The notes: a model not told the origin generated them from the letters alone. A stretch of DNA of 47,276 nt from Streptomyces triticisoli (GCF_003270085.1 NZ_QFDQ01000269.1:1-47276); one strand, 5' to 3'; positions 32,426-40,439 are shown, numbered from the stretch's first letter. Numbers and translations: made by a program.

Positions 32426-33343
32426 GTGGTGCGAACCAGCGACGAGATCTACCACCGGGTCCGCTGGGACCCGCGGTTCGACCCGGCCCGGTTCGTGCTG
32501 GGGATCAGCCAGCGCGGGGACGGCCTCAAACGCATCCCGCTGTCCTCCTTCGTGCCCGGGGGCGACATCCCGTGGCACCGGGTGGTGTTCATCGAGGCGG
32601 ACGGCGAGGTGGTCTGGGACCGGGCCACGGGCGTGGACCGCGTCGACGCGTCGGGCGCCGGCCGGGTGCGGCACCCGCAAGCACACCTGAGCTCCGGCAC
32701 GAGCCCCGGCAGGGGCGAGTCCGCCGGCGTCCTCGACGTGTCCCCGACGGCCCGCACGGCGGTGGCCTGGATCCCGCCCGCGGAGCTGTGGCCGCCCATC
32801 CAGGACATCCGCCGGGATTACGATCCGCAGATCCACCGTTGGCCGCCGCACGTCAACCTGCTCTTCGGCTTCGTGCCGGAGTCCGACTTCGAGCGGGCTG
32901 CCCCACTGCTCGCCGCGGCGACGGCCGAGACGCCGGTCTTCACCGCCCGGCTGGACGGGGTGCGCACCTTCCGGCACAGGGCGTACTTCACCGTGTGGCT
33001 CGACCCGACGGCAGCCGGCGAGGTGCCCTGGGCGGACCTGCACCGCGTACTGCAGCAGCGGTTCCCGCGCTGCAGGGGGCCCGCCAGGAACTTCACCCCC
33101 CATCTGTCCCTGGGCCGGACCCGGGATCCGAGGCGAGTCACCGCCGACTGCACCACCCGGCTGGACACCATGACGGCGACGGTCTGGGAACTCGTCCTGC
33201 TCTCACGCAGGGGCGACGGGCCGATGCGGCCACGGGCCACGGTCGCCCTGCGCACGGGCGAGGTCCGTTGGCTGCCCACGCCCGGCCCCGAAGCGCCGGG
33301 CCCGGAGGACACGGCATGGCTCTCCGAAATCACCGACAGGTGA
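32426..33343 (+). CDS. MJ1316 (DUF504) domain fused to 2H-phosphoesterase, RNA-repair type
   Basis: The 305-residue protein starts with an MJ1316 RNA-cyclic-group-end-recognition domain (IYHRVRWDPRFDPARF, DIPWHRVVFI, EVVWDR). It ends with an AKAP7/LigT-type 2'-5' RNA ligase-like domain whose two catalytic His motifs are PPHVNLLFGF and NFTPHLSLGRT. 2H enzymes act on 2',3'-cyclic phosphate or 2'-5' linkages, so the protein probably binds and processes cleaved RNA ends. GTG 32426 or 32429 follows GAGAGGAGG. It is the first gene inside the tRNA-bounded segment. Confidence 0.78.
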   Translation: MVRTSDEIYHRVRWDPRFDPARFVLGISQRGDGLKRIPLSSFVPGGDIPWHRVVFIEADGEVVWDRATGVDRVDASGAGRVRHPQAHLSSGTSPGRGESAGVLDVSPTARTAVAWIPPAELWPPIQDIRRDYDPQIHRWPPHVNLLFGFVPESDFERAAPLLAAATAETPVFTARLDGVRTFRHRAYFTVWLDPTAAGEVPWADLHRVLQQRFPRCRGPARNFTPHLSLGRTRDPRRVTADCTTRLDTMTATVWELVLLSRRGDGPMRPRATVALRTGEVRWLPTPGPEAPGPEDTAWLSEITDR

Positions 33344-33361
33344 GGCCATGGCCAGGGTGGA

Positions 33362-33382
33362 TCCGGGCTCAATCGGCCCGGA
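33362..33382 (+). terminator. Possible terminator after the RNA-repair gene
   Basis: A 7-bp stem (33362-33368 with 33376-33382) and 7-nt loop start 18 bp past the stop. The rest of the gap to 33712 shows no gene I can support, only a CAGAATTCTG palindrome near 33430 and lower-GC DNA. Confidence 0.4.
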
Positions 33383-33712
33383 ATTCCCTCCAAGAATCTG
33401 TCAGAATTCGCCGAACTCATCGCGATGAACAGAATTCTGCCGCCGCGCTCATCGACATGGGCCCTCCGCGTGACGCCCGACATCACCGACCACACCGTGT
33501 CACGGTCAGGCGTGATGCGCCGAGGGAAGCGAGGCGGAGTAGCGTGGAGGAGTGCGAAGGCGACCGAGGTCTTGGTGCCTGGAGCTATTTGCAGATGTGT
33601 CCAGAGCCTTGATGCGTCCGGAGGGGAGAAAGCGGGCAGCGAGTGATCGTGGCCTGTCGACCACTCAGAGCCCCTTCAGGTGACCTTCCGTATCCGTGTG
33701 TCAAGAGGACGT

Positions 33713-33934
33713 ATGCGCATAGCCGACGACTCTTCGCAGAGTCCTGTGGGAGCCCTGGGGAAAGTGACGGTGGCGATCCCACAGGACGGTCCCGGGGAAG
33801 TTCTCGTGGCCGTACGGGGCGGCTCGGAAGCCTATGCGGCCTGGTCCGCGGCACCGGTTGCCAAGGACGTCCGCGTGATCGTGATCGACTCCATCTCGGC
33901 ACGCTCGGTGATCGTTGAGCCGCTGCCGTCCTGA
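33713..33934 (+). CDS. NfeD-like soluble OB-fold protein
   Basis: The 73-residue protein corresponds to the C-terminal OB-fold of NfeD proteins (GALGKVTVAIP, GEVLVAVRG, YAAWSAAP, VRVIVIDSISA, VIVEPLP) without any membrane helix. NfeD proteins partner flotillins at membrane microdomains. AAGAGGAC precedes ATG 33713 by about 5 bp, and the flotillin gene starts 39 bp downstream, so the two are surely an operon. Confidence 0.72.
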   Translation: MRIADDSSQSPVGALGKVTVAIPQDGPGEVLVAVRGGSEAYAAWSAAPVAKDVRVIVIDSISARSVIVEPLPS

Positions 33935-33973
33935 AGCGTCTTCTTGGTTCCGCAGGATGCGAGGTGATTCCTC

Positions 33974-35218
33974 ATGCTTTTCTGGCATGTTCCCGCACCG
34001 AATGAGGCAATGCTCATTTCCGGCTCCAAACGGCAGGCCGAGAAAACCCAGTTTCGTATCGTCACCGGTCATGGCAGTTTTGTGCTACCCGTCAAGCAGA
34101 AGGCCCGGATGCTGTCGCTGGCCCTGCGGGAAGCGGAGATCGCGGAGGACTGTGTGACCCAGCAGGGAATTCGGCTCGCGGTGCGGGCCGTATGCGTGTT
34201 CAAGGTAGGTGACGACGCGGTGTCGATCGCCAATGCCGCCCGCCGGTTCCTGTCGGAACAGCATCGGATGGAGGAGTTGGTCGGCCGGATCTTCGCGGGA
34301 CATCTGCGTTCCATCATCGGCGGACTCACAGTGGAGCAGATCATCCGCGAGCGCAGCCGGGTCTCCCAGGAAGTGGTGGCGGGCAGCCATGGTGAGATGG
34401 AGAAACTCGGCATCGTCGTGGACGCACTCCAGATCCAGGAGATCGAGGACGCCACCGGATACATCGACAACCTGGCGGCACCGCATGCCGCCGCGGTGGC
34501 GAGCCAGGCCCGGATAGCGCAGGCCAAGGCTGATCAGGAAGCAGCGGAGCGGGAGCAGCAGGCCGCCGCGCTCAAGGCCGAGTACGAACGGGACACCGCG
34601 ATCAAGCGGGCGGGCTTCACCGCTGAGACCGAGCAGTACAACGCCCGCGCCGCACAGGCGGGCCCCCTCGCCCAGGCCAGGGCTTCCCAGGAGGTCATCG
34701 AGGAACAAACCGCTCTGGCCCAGCGCCAGGCCGGTCTGGCGGCCCAGCGGCTGGAGGCGGAGGTACGGCGCCCGGCGGACGCGGAGGCTTATCGGCAGCG
34801 GGCCCTGGCCGAGGCGGGCCGCGACCGGGCCAGGTTCGAGGCCGACGGAACCGCCTACGCCGAGCGGACCATCGCCCAGGCTCAGGCCGACGCCAACACG
34901 GCTCGTGCCGCCTCGCTCCGTGACGGCAACCAGGAACTCATCGCTGCCAACCGGGTCGTGGAGAATCTGCCCGCCCTCGCCGAGGCGGCGGCCCGTGGCA
35001 TGTCCGGAGCCAATCTCACCGTCCTGAACGGCACCGACGGTATCAACCAGGTGGCGGCCGGAGTGGTGGCGCAAGGTCTGTCCATCCTCGACTCGCTCCA
35101 GCACTCGACGCCCTCACCCACCACAGGAAGGCAGGTTCCGGCCAAGTCCGGGAAGACAGGTACCGGCCGAGCCCGAGAAGGCTTGAACCCGCGAGAAGCC
35201 CTGAACTCGGAGGAGTGA
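33974..35218 (+). CDS. Flotillin-like SPFH-domain protein
   Basis: The 414-residue protein has an SPFH domain (about residues 10-180, with EDCVTQQGIRLAVRAVCVFKV) and a long Ala/Glu-rich coiled coil typical of flotillins (EREQQAAALKAEYE, EAEVRRPADAEAYRQRALAEA). A short C-terminal domain follows (LTVLNGTDGINQVAAG). There is no N-terminal transmembrane helix, only a short hydrophobic start, so membrane binding would be peripheral. It is coexpressed with the NfeD-like protein; flotillins organise membrane domains and stress responses. Confidence 0.85.
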   Translation: MLFWHVPAPNEAMLISGSKRQAEKTQFRIVTGHGSFVLPVKQKARMLSLALREAEIAEDCVTQQGIRLAVRAVCVFKVGDDAVSIANAARRFLSEQHRMEELVGRIFAGHLRSIIGGLTVEQIIRERSRVSQEVVAGSHGEMEKLGIVVDALQIQEIEDATGYIDNLAAPHAAAVASQARIAQAKADQEAAEREQQAAALKAEYERDTAIKRAGFTAETEQYNARAAQAGPLAQARASQEVIEEQTALAQRQAGLAAQRLEAEVRRPADAEAYRQRALAEAGRDRARFEADGTAYAERTIAQAQADANTARAASLRDGNQELIAANRVVENLPALAEAAARGMSGANLTVLNGTDGINQVAAGVVAQGLSILDSLQHSTPSPTTGRQVPAKSGKTGTGRAREGLNPREALNSEE

Positions 35219-35226
35219 CAGCTGTT

Positions 35227-35431
35227 ATGGATGCGGATCGCGCCAACCGTGTGGTGGCGGCGTTCGGGCCCGGGAGGTGATGGCCCATCTCGTGGAGGCA
35301 GGTGTCAACGAGTTCGGGGTCGGGTTGGGGTCGTTCTGGACGAGGCGTCGAAGCGCCCTGGGACGTCGATGGCGCATCGGGGCTGGACGCGGAAATCGTC
35401 AGCGACAGTGTGCTCATCGGTTTCGACGGAG
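35227..35431 (+). pseudogene. Frameshifted small hypothetical gene
   Basis: Pieces in different frames give DRANRVVAAFG, then MAHLVEAGVNEFGV, then APWDVDGASGLDAEIVSD and VLIGFD. In that order they resemble a small Streptomyces hypothetical protein family. At least two or three indels and an in-frame stop break it. The family match is from memory and tentative. Confidence 0.35.
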
Positions 35432-35461
35432 GCCTCCTGGACGAGGCCCTGTTGCAGCGGT

Positions 35462-35860
35462 CACCGCTGAGGTCGCCGAGCGGCACGGCTCTGACCGAGG
35501 TCGACCAGCCACTCGCCGACACTTTCCCGCCCCCGTCCCCCAGTGGAAGGTGAGCGATCCCGAGGAGTTCAGCGTCAGGAGGCCGCCGACACCGTCGGGC
35601 AGCGACGAGTCGCCGACGTGGTCCCGCCGCACCGCCGCGCCACCCGTCAGCCGGACCGTGCCGGACTGGACCAACGCCGCGCCCTGCCCGTCCGCCGGCA
35701 CAGGCGTCAGCGTTCAGGTGTACGAGCCGTTGGGAAGCAGTCCGCCTGTCGTGTCACGGCCGTTCCATGTCGTCGCGATCGAGTACGCGGCCGGTCCGTC
35801 CCTGCGCGTGGCAACGACGCGGCCCGTGGCCTTGACTCTGTGGGGGATCTTGGGGTTTCC
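35462..35860 (-). pseudogene. FG-GAP/VCBS-repeat secreted protein remnant
   Basis: The minus strand reads TTWNGRDTTGGLLPNGSYT, stop, then LTPVPADGQGAALVQSG, GGAAVRRDHVGDSSLPDGVG, LLTLNSSGSLTF and, after a frameshift near 35535, SGWSTSVRAVPLGDLSGDRC. This is the FlgD-like Ig domain followed by FG-GAP-type repeats of large Streptomyces secreted proteins. The in-frame TGA at 35714-35716 sits where the family has Trp (TGG). One nonsense change plus one frameshift, and both ends missing, mark a pseudogene. Confidence 0.6.
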
Positions 35861-35938
35861 CGGTGCGGCAGCATGATGTCTGCTCAAGGATTCCAAAGTG
35901 ATGGTCAGCAGACGAGCACACGGGGGAGGATGGCCGCC

Positions 35939-36757
35939 ATGACGGATGAAGGCCTCTCCATCGACCTCACCAAGCCCAGTATCGCCCGCGTCTACGACTA
36001 CGTGCTCGGCGGCAAGGACAACTACGCTGTGGACCGGGAGATCGGCGACGTGTTCAAACGTGACCTTCCTGGTTCGGTGGCAATCGCCTTCGCCAACCGC
36101 GCAGCCCTGACCCGGGCGGTCGGGGAGATCGTGACGACCACCGACGTACGGCAGTTCATCGACCTGGGCAGTGGTCTTCCGACCGCCGACAACGTCCACC
36201 AGGTCGCGCAACGGCACGCTCCGGAGTCTCGGGTCGTGTACGTCGACATCGACCCCCAAGTGCTGGTCCACGGCCGTGCGTTGTTGGAGGAAAACGACCG
36301 GACCCGGGTCGTCCCGGCCGATGTACGCAACCCCGAAGACGTCCGTACCCACCCGGACACCCTGGAACTGATCGACTTCGACCGCTCCGTCGCCGTCATG
36401 TTCAGCGCCATCCTTCACCACGTCAACGACGAGGAAGACCCAGCTGGAATCGTCCGCTACTGGCGCGACCACGTACCCTCCGGCAGCTACTTCTTCGTCA
36501 GCCACTTCCGTTCCGGCAACAACCCGGAGACAGCGGAGGCCGAGGGAGTCCTCCAGCAGACTTTCGGCCGCGGCCGGTGGCGCACCGACGAGGAGATCGA
36601 ATCCCTGCTGGATGGCCTGGAGATCCTCGACCCCGGGATCGTCCCCGCGTCCCTGTGGCGTCCTGACGTGGCTGACAGCCCGTGGAACAGCGGCGGCGAA
36701 CGGGAGCTCACCGTCTGGGAGCGTCTCATCGCCGCCGGGCTGGCCCGGAAAGCCTAG
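35939..36757 (+). CDS. DUF574-family SAM-dependent methyltransferase
   Basis: The 272-residue protein matches the actinobacterial DUF574 (Methyltransf_19) family: IDLTKPSIARVYDYVLGGKDNYAVD near the N-terminus (split here as IDLTKPSIARV and YDYVLGGKDNY), motif I QFIDLGSGLPTADN, VYVDIDPQVLVHGR and VMFSAILHHV. Streptomyces encode many copies of unknown substrate, often near stress or regulator genes. ATG 35939 lies about 9 bp after GGAGG; ATG 35930 is too close to it. Confidence 0.85.
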   Translation: MTDEGLSIDLTKPSIARVYDYVLGGKDNYAVDREIGDVFKRDLPGSVAIAFANRAALTRAVGEIVTTTDVRQFIDLGSGLPTADNVHQVAQRHAPESRVVYVDIDPQVLVHGRALLEENDRTRVVPADVRNPEDVRTHPDTLELIDFDRSVAVMFSAILHHVNDEEDPAGIVRYWRDHVPSGSYFFVSHFRSGNNPETAEAEGVLQQTFGRGRWRTDEEIESLLDGLEILDPGIVPASLWRPDVADSPWNSGGERELTVWERLIAAGLARKA

Positions 36758-36789
36758 TTCGGAGCGGTGCGGGTGGGTCTCGTAGTCGC

Positions 36790-36975
36790 GGGCGAGCGTC
36801 GGTGGTGCATTGTGCGGCGGGGTGCAGCCCGGGCTTCCGGCCCTCCGCCTCCCGGACCAGTCGCCGCGGCACTCCATTGAGCCGGCCGAACACGCCGTCC
36901 TTCTGCCAGGCCGTGAAATGGCCATGGACCGTCTCCCATGGGGCGAAGTCGTGCGGCAGTTACCGCCGAGGGATG
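36790..36975 (-). pseudogene. IS5-family transposase remnant
   Basis: The minus strand gives GIPRR, stop, LPHDFAPWETVHGHFTAWQK, then DGVFGRLN, the N-terminal DUF4096 region of IS5-type transposases (normally GIPWRYLPHDF...). The Tyr codon is now TAA, and neither the catalytic DDE part nor terminal repeats are present. No intact gene lies in the 36758-37134 gap. Confidence 0.6.
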
Positions 36976-37021
36976 CCAGTGCGGTCGGCCGGCCCCTTTG
37001 CGCCGCAGCAGGGGGCCGAGT

Positions 37022-37088
37022 GTTCACCTGCCTCCATGGCGAAGGGCTACTTGTGGGTGGCCGGATGTTCACAGACTGCTCATAGCTT
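37022..37088 (+). promoter_or_regulatory. PHO-box-like units upstream of phoX
   Basis: GTTCACCTGCC (37022-37032) agrees with the Streptomyces PhoP half-unit at 10 of 11 positions. GTTCACAGACT (37067-37077) and GCTCATAGCTT (37078-37088) form an 11-bp-phased but weaker pair. They lie 47-113 bp before the phosphatase start. Function is inferred from resemblance and from the nature of the gene. Confidence 0.35.
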
Positions 37089-37134
37089 CCAACGCGTCCA
37101 CCCAGTACCACGACTTGCACAGGGAGACGCACTC

Positions 37135-38382
37135 ATGCGCCGTACCCGTCTCGCCACAGCGGCTCTCACGCTCGGCCTGAGCCTGCCCCTCGGGCTGATG
37201 GCTGCCGGCCCGGCAGCCGCCGCGGCCGGGCCGATGGCGTTCGAGCCGATCAAGGGCTCGGCCTACGACCAGGTGACCCCCGACTGGAGCGAGCCGCTCG
37301 TCGCCCCCGAGGGCTTCACCCAGAAGCTCGTCGCCGACGAGACCGTCCTCGACATCTACGGCGGCACCGCCGACGACCTCACCGACATGAACACGGTCAA
37401 CGAGACCGGCCCGCAGGCCGGCCGTTACCTCTACCGCACCCACGAGGTCGGCTCCAACGGCTCCCTGTCCGTCGTCGACCTGAAGACCGGCGAGGCCAAG
37501 GTCATCGCCCAGCGCGCGGACTGGAGCCGGCTCGACGGCCTGCGCTGGACCCCGTGGGGCACCCTGCTCTTCGCCGAGGAGACGACCGGCGGCCGCCTCT
37601 TCGAGGCGTTCCTCGACTCCGAGGACCCGACGAAGATCACCCGCGTCGAGGAGCGCCGCGAGGCCGGCATCATGCGGCACGAGGGCATCGAGGCGCTCGC
37701 CGACGGCACCGTCTTCGTCATCGACGAACTCAACGGCGGCTCGATCTACAAGTTCGTGCCCACCAAGCGCGGCGACCTGTCCGACGGCCGGCTCTACGCG
37801 CTGAAGATCAAGGGCCTCTCCGACGCCGAGCAGAAGTGGAGCTCGGCGACGTACGACAAGAAGGTCGGCGCCTTCGAGTGGGTCGCGCTCGACATGGACA
37901 AGGTGGTCGTGGACGCCGACGCCGCGGCCAACGCCGTCAACGCCACCGAGTTCGGCCGTCCGGAGGACGTCGAGGTCATCGGCGACACGCTGTACGTCGC
38001 CAACACCAGCGAGGACCGTGTCGTCGCCGTCGACCTGAACAAGAACGTGCTCACCAGCTTCGTCCAGGCCGGGAAGAACGTGCCGGTCGAGAACGCCGGC
38101 GCCAAGATGACGGGCTTCAACAGCCCGGACAACCTCGCCGAGGGCCCTGACGGCCGCCTGTGGATCGTCGAGGACAACTACCTCAGCGACATCTACGTCG
38201 CCGGCAAGGACAACGACAAGGACGGCGCCGCCGACAAGGTCGAGCTGTTCGGCTCGCTCAAGGACCCGGGTGCCGAGATCAGCGGCATCTACTTCGGCAA
38301 GGACCCGAAGAGCCTCTTCTTCAACGTCCAGCACCCCGACAAGCCGAAGGCCGACGGCACCTGGAAGATCACCCGCCGCTGA
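37135..38382 (+). CDS. phoX: PhoX-family secreted phosphatase (DUF839)
   Basis: The 415-residue precursor has a signal peptide ending near AAAAAGP and a beta-propeller with PhoX traits: DMNTVNETGPQAGRYLYRTH, DGLRWTPWGTLLFAEE, GFNSPDNLAEGPDGRLWIVE, SGIYFGKDPKSLFFNVQHPD. PhoX enzymes are calcium/iron phosphatases releasing phosphate from organic esters outside the cell. The chain is shorter than Tat-exported PhoX of proteobacteria, and its signal lacks a clear twin-Arg motif beyond MRRTR. AGGGAGA precedes ATG 37135. Upstream PHO-like units fit phosphate control. Confidence 0.78.
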   Translation: MRRTRLATAALTLGLSLPLGLMAAGPAAAAAGPMAFEPIKGSAYDQVTPDWSEPLVAPEGFTQKLVADETVLDIYGGTADDLTDMNTVNETGPQAGRYLYRTHEVGSNGSLSVVDLKTGEAKVIAQRADWSRLDGLRWTPWGTLLFAEETTGGRLFEAFLDSEDPTKITRVEERREAGIMRHEGIEALADGTVFVIDELNGGSIYKFVPTKRGDLSDGRLYALKIKGLSDAEQKWSSATYDKKVGAFEWVALDMDKVVVDADAAANAVNATEFGRPEDVEVIGDTLYVANTSEDRVVAVDLNKNVLTSFVQAGKNVPVENAGAKMTGFNSPDNLAEGPDGRLWIVEDNYLSDIYVAGKDNDKDGAADKVELFGSLKDPGAEISGIYFGKDPKSLFFNVQHPDKPKADGTWKITRR

Positions 38383-38415
38383 CCTGCTCCCCGCCCCGCT
38401 CCTGACCCGAGCCCC

Positions 38416-38449
38416 GAAGGGCCCTGCCGCATCCGCGACGGGGCCCTTC
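38416..38449 (+). terminator. Terminator after phoX
   Basis: A 9-bp stem (38416-38424 with 38441-38449), flanked by a further CCCGA/TCGGG pairing, lies about 35 bp past the stop. Confidence 0.7.
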
Positions 38450-38479
38450 CGTCTCGGGCGGCGGGCCCATGCCCCGCGT

Positions 38480-38645
38480 AAAGAGGTCGTGTGCCGGGCA
38501 CTGGATGCGTGGGTCGCCCGGGCCCTCGCACCAGACCTGCTCACCGCCACCGTCACAGCACTCAGCCAAGCAAGCACCGCAGAGACGCAGACCTCCGAGC
38601 AGGCCCAGGCTCGCCAGGCGATCACCGAAAGAATCGGAGGCATCA
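38480..38645 (+). pseudogene. Serine-recombinase C-terminal remnant
   Basis: The frame reads VVCRALDAWVARALAPDLLTA, split here as LDAWVARALAP and LLTATVTALSQA, then EQAQARQAITERI. This is the coiled-coil region that follows the zinc ribbon in large serine recombinases. There is no catalytic domain and the match stops at about 38640. Its position 140 bp from tRNA-Leu fits the integrase end of a decayed element. Confidence 0.55.
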
Positions 38646-38781
38646 CACCACGCGTCCGCGCCGCCGACGCGGAGAAGGAGGGCCCCTTCACGAAGCCCTG
38701 GACATCACCATTACCCATGAACACGCAACGAGAGCCGCGACCGTCAGGTCGAGGCCCTCTCATACGTATCGACACAGTGAG

Positions 38782-38866
38782 TGTCCGAGGGGGGACTTGA
38801 ACCCCCACGCCCGATAAAGGGCACTAGCACCTCAAGCTAGCGCGTCTGCCATTCCGCCACCCGGAC
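38782..38866 (-). tRNA. tRNA-Leu (anticodon GAG)
   Basis: A class II tRNA of 85 nt without encoded CCA. The 7-bp acceptor stem pairs 38866-38860 with 38789-38783 (one G-U), and the anticodon loop has GAG (38833-38831) closed by TAGC/GCTA. A long variable arm and a T-arm with GTTCAAG follow. A terminator-like hairpin lies downstream on the same strand (about 38755-38727). The 3' end is duplicated at 32332-32357. Confidence 0.92.
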
Positions 38867-39058
38867 CAGGTGCCTGCCGCCCGAGCGGGGATGTTCCCCG
38901 CGGCGACAGGACAACAATACCAAGGTTTGGGGGTGGCTTTCACCTGCGTATCTGCCCCTGGGGGCGCCTCGGAAGGGGCCTCGGGAGTGAATACGGAGAG
39001 TGCCCAGATGGCCACCTTCAGAGTTTAGCCTCCTAGTGTCCGTACGGTGCTACCGGGA

Positions 39059-39160
39059 TCATTCGCAGGACTCGGCGAACACTGCCTGCCGGTACTTCGT
39101 CACAAAAACCAATTGGACATGCAGCCGGAAACACAGTGCGACCAGCACAAATGTTCTCAT
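39059..39160 (-). pseudogene. tnpA: Truncated IS200-type transposase tnpA
   Basis: A 33-residue frame from ATG 39160 reads RLHVQLVFVTKYRQAVFAE and then stops. This is the N-terminal strand of Y1 (HUH) transposases, normally about 140 residues with HVH and a catalytic Tyr. It is divergent from tnpB, the classical IS605 layout, but everything after the first 33 codons, and with it the left end, is gone. Confidence 0.65.
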
Positions 39161-39195
39161 CGGCACTCATAAGCCGACTGTGTACCGTGATCGGT

Positions 39196-40401
39196 GTGCA
39201 GCTTCGGTACAGCTTCCGCCTGTACCCCAGCGCCGGTCAGCGCACCGCGCTGGCACGGGCGTTCGGGTGTGCGCGAGTGGTCTACAACGACGCGCTCCGC
39301 GCCCGTGAGACCGCCCGCAGCGAGGGGCTGCCATTCCCGAAGACCGGCAAGCTGTCCAAGCAGCTCATCACCGAGGCGAAGAAAACCCCGGAACGGGCCT
39401 GGCTCGGCGAGGTGTCCGCCGTGATCCTCCAGCAGTCCCTGAGGGACCTCGACAGCGCGTACAAGAACTTCTTCGACGGACTGAAAGGCAAACGCCCGCG
39501 CATGGGCGCGCCCCGGTACAAGTCCCGCAAGGACACCCGGCAGGCCGTCCGCTTCACCGCGAACGCCCGCTGGTCGATCACGCCGGGCGGGAAGCTGCGC
39601 CTGCCGAAGATCGGCGACGTGAAGGTGAAGTGGTCCCGGAGCCTGCCCTCGGTGCCGTCCACGGTGACGGTGGTCAAGGACAGCGCCGGCCGGTACTTCG
39701 CGAGCTTCGTCGTCACCGGCCCGGCCGAGACGCTGCCGGAGGCCACACCCGAGATCGGGATCGACCTGGGTCTGACGCACTTCGCCGTGCTCTCGGACGG
39801 CACGAAGATCGACTCTCCGCGCTTCCTGCGCCGGGCGGAGAAACGGCTGAAGAAGGCGCAGCGTGCCCTCTCCCGCAAGGAGAAAGGCTCGAAGAACCGC
39901 GACAGGGCCCGGCACAAGGTAGCCCGCGCGCACGCGCAGGTGGCCGACGCGCGCCGCGAGTTCCACCACCAGCTCTCCACAAGGTTGATCCGCGAGAACC
40001 AAGCGGTCGCCGTGGAGGACCTGGCGGTGAAGGGACTCGCCCGCACGCGCCTGGCCAAGTCCGTCCACGACGCCGGATGGTCGGCGTTCGTGGCCATGCT
40101 GGAGTACAAGGCCGCCCGGTACGGGCGGACCTTCGTCCGAGTCGGCCGCTTCGAGCCCACCAGCCAGGTCTGCTCGGCCTGCGGTATGCAGGACGGCCCC
40201 AAGCCCCTGCACGTCCGTGTCTGGACGTGCAGGGCGTGCGGGGCCGTCCTGGACCGGGACACCAACGCGGCGGTCAACGTCGCCAAGGCGGCCGGACTGG
40301 CCGTGTCAGCCCATGGAGCGCAGGTAAGACCGGGACCCGTCCCGGCACAGCGCGGCGAAGCGGGAACCCACCCGACACCCCAGCCTTCAACGGCACGGTA
40401 G
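39196..40401 (+). CDS. tnpB: TnpB RNA-guided endonuclease
   Basis: The 401-residue protein is a complete TnpB: N-terminal helix-turn-helix-like region (YSFRLYPSAGQRTALARAFG), RuvC Asp190 in GIDLGLTHFAV, Glu274 in AVEDLAVKGL, zinc ribbon CSACG/CRACG, and Asp355 in DRDTNAAVN. TnpB uses an RNA from the element's right end to cut DNA matching the flanking guide. GTG 39196 fits the family N-terminus (VQLRYSFRLYP). Because tnpA is destroyed, this nuclease persists without its mobilising partner. Confidence 0.9.
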   Translation: MQLRYSFRLYPSAGQRTALARAFGCARVVYNDALRARETARSEGLPFPKTGKLSKQLITEAKKTPERAWLGEVSAVILQQSLRDLDSAYKNFFDGLKGKRPRMGAPRYKSRKDTRQAVRFTANARWSITPGGKLRLPKIGDVKVKWSRSLPSVPSTVTVVKDSAGRYFASFVVTGPAETLPEATPEIGIDLGLTHFAVLSDGTKIDSPRFLRRAEKRLKKAQRALSRKEKGSKNRDRARHKVARAHAQVADARREFHHQLSTRLIRENQAVAVEDLAVKGLARTRLAKSVHDAGWSAFVAMLEYKAARYGRTFVRVGRFEPTSQVCSACGMQDGPKPLHVRVWTCRACGAVLDRDTNAAVNVAKAAGLAVSAHGAQVRPGPVPAQRGEAGTHPTPQPSTAR

Positions 40402-40439
40402 GCGGGAATCGCCGTCCTTCAAGACGGCGAGGATGTCAA
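40300..40439 (+). ncRNA. Predicted omega (re)RNA scaffold overlapping tnpB 3' end
   Basis: TnpB guide RNAs start inside the tnpB 3' end, run through the right-end hairpin and continue into flanking DNA as the guide. The hairpin at 40410-40429 and the terminal GTCAA mark the scaffold end at 40439, so the guide would be roughly 40440-40459. The 5' boundary given is approximate. Confidence 0.5.

Larger units (their letters stand above)
39059..40439 (+). mobile_element. IS200/IS605-family element, left end deleted
   Basis: Divergent tnpA remnant and intact tnpB are followed by a characteristic right end: hairpin CGCCGTC/GACGGCG (40410-40416 with 40423-40429), then AGGATGTCAA ending at 40439. A small hairpin (39160-39164 with 39173-39177) lies between the two genes. 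No left terminal structure beyond tnpA is visible before the tRNA-Leu region, so the copy should be immobile. Confidence 0.7.

Noticed and set aside
33425..33646. A 73-codon plus-strand frame after the RNA-repair gene
   Set aside because: No ribosome binding site, mixed third-position composition and no recognisable domain.
35440..35553. Plus-strand continuation of the small hypothetical gene through this stretch
   Set aside because: The minus strand gives a much better match to an FG-GAP protein here, so the plus reading is taken as coincidental.
37069..38808. A 579-codon minus-strand frame opposite phoX
   Set aside because: Antisense shadow; phoX motifs and signal peptide are on the plus strand.
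38717..38817. Plus-strand peptide-like reading with SECPRGD near the tRNA, also at 32.3 kb
   Set aside because: Both are translations of the tRNA 3' end and its terminator, a common spurious annotation, not a conserved protein.
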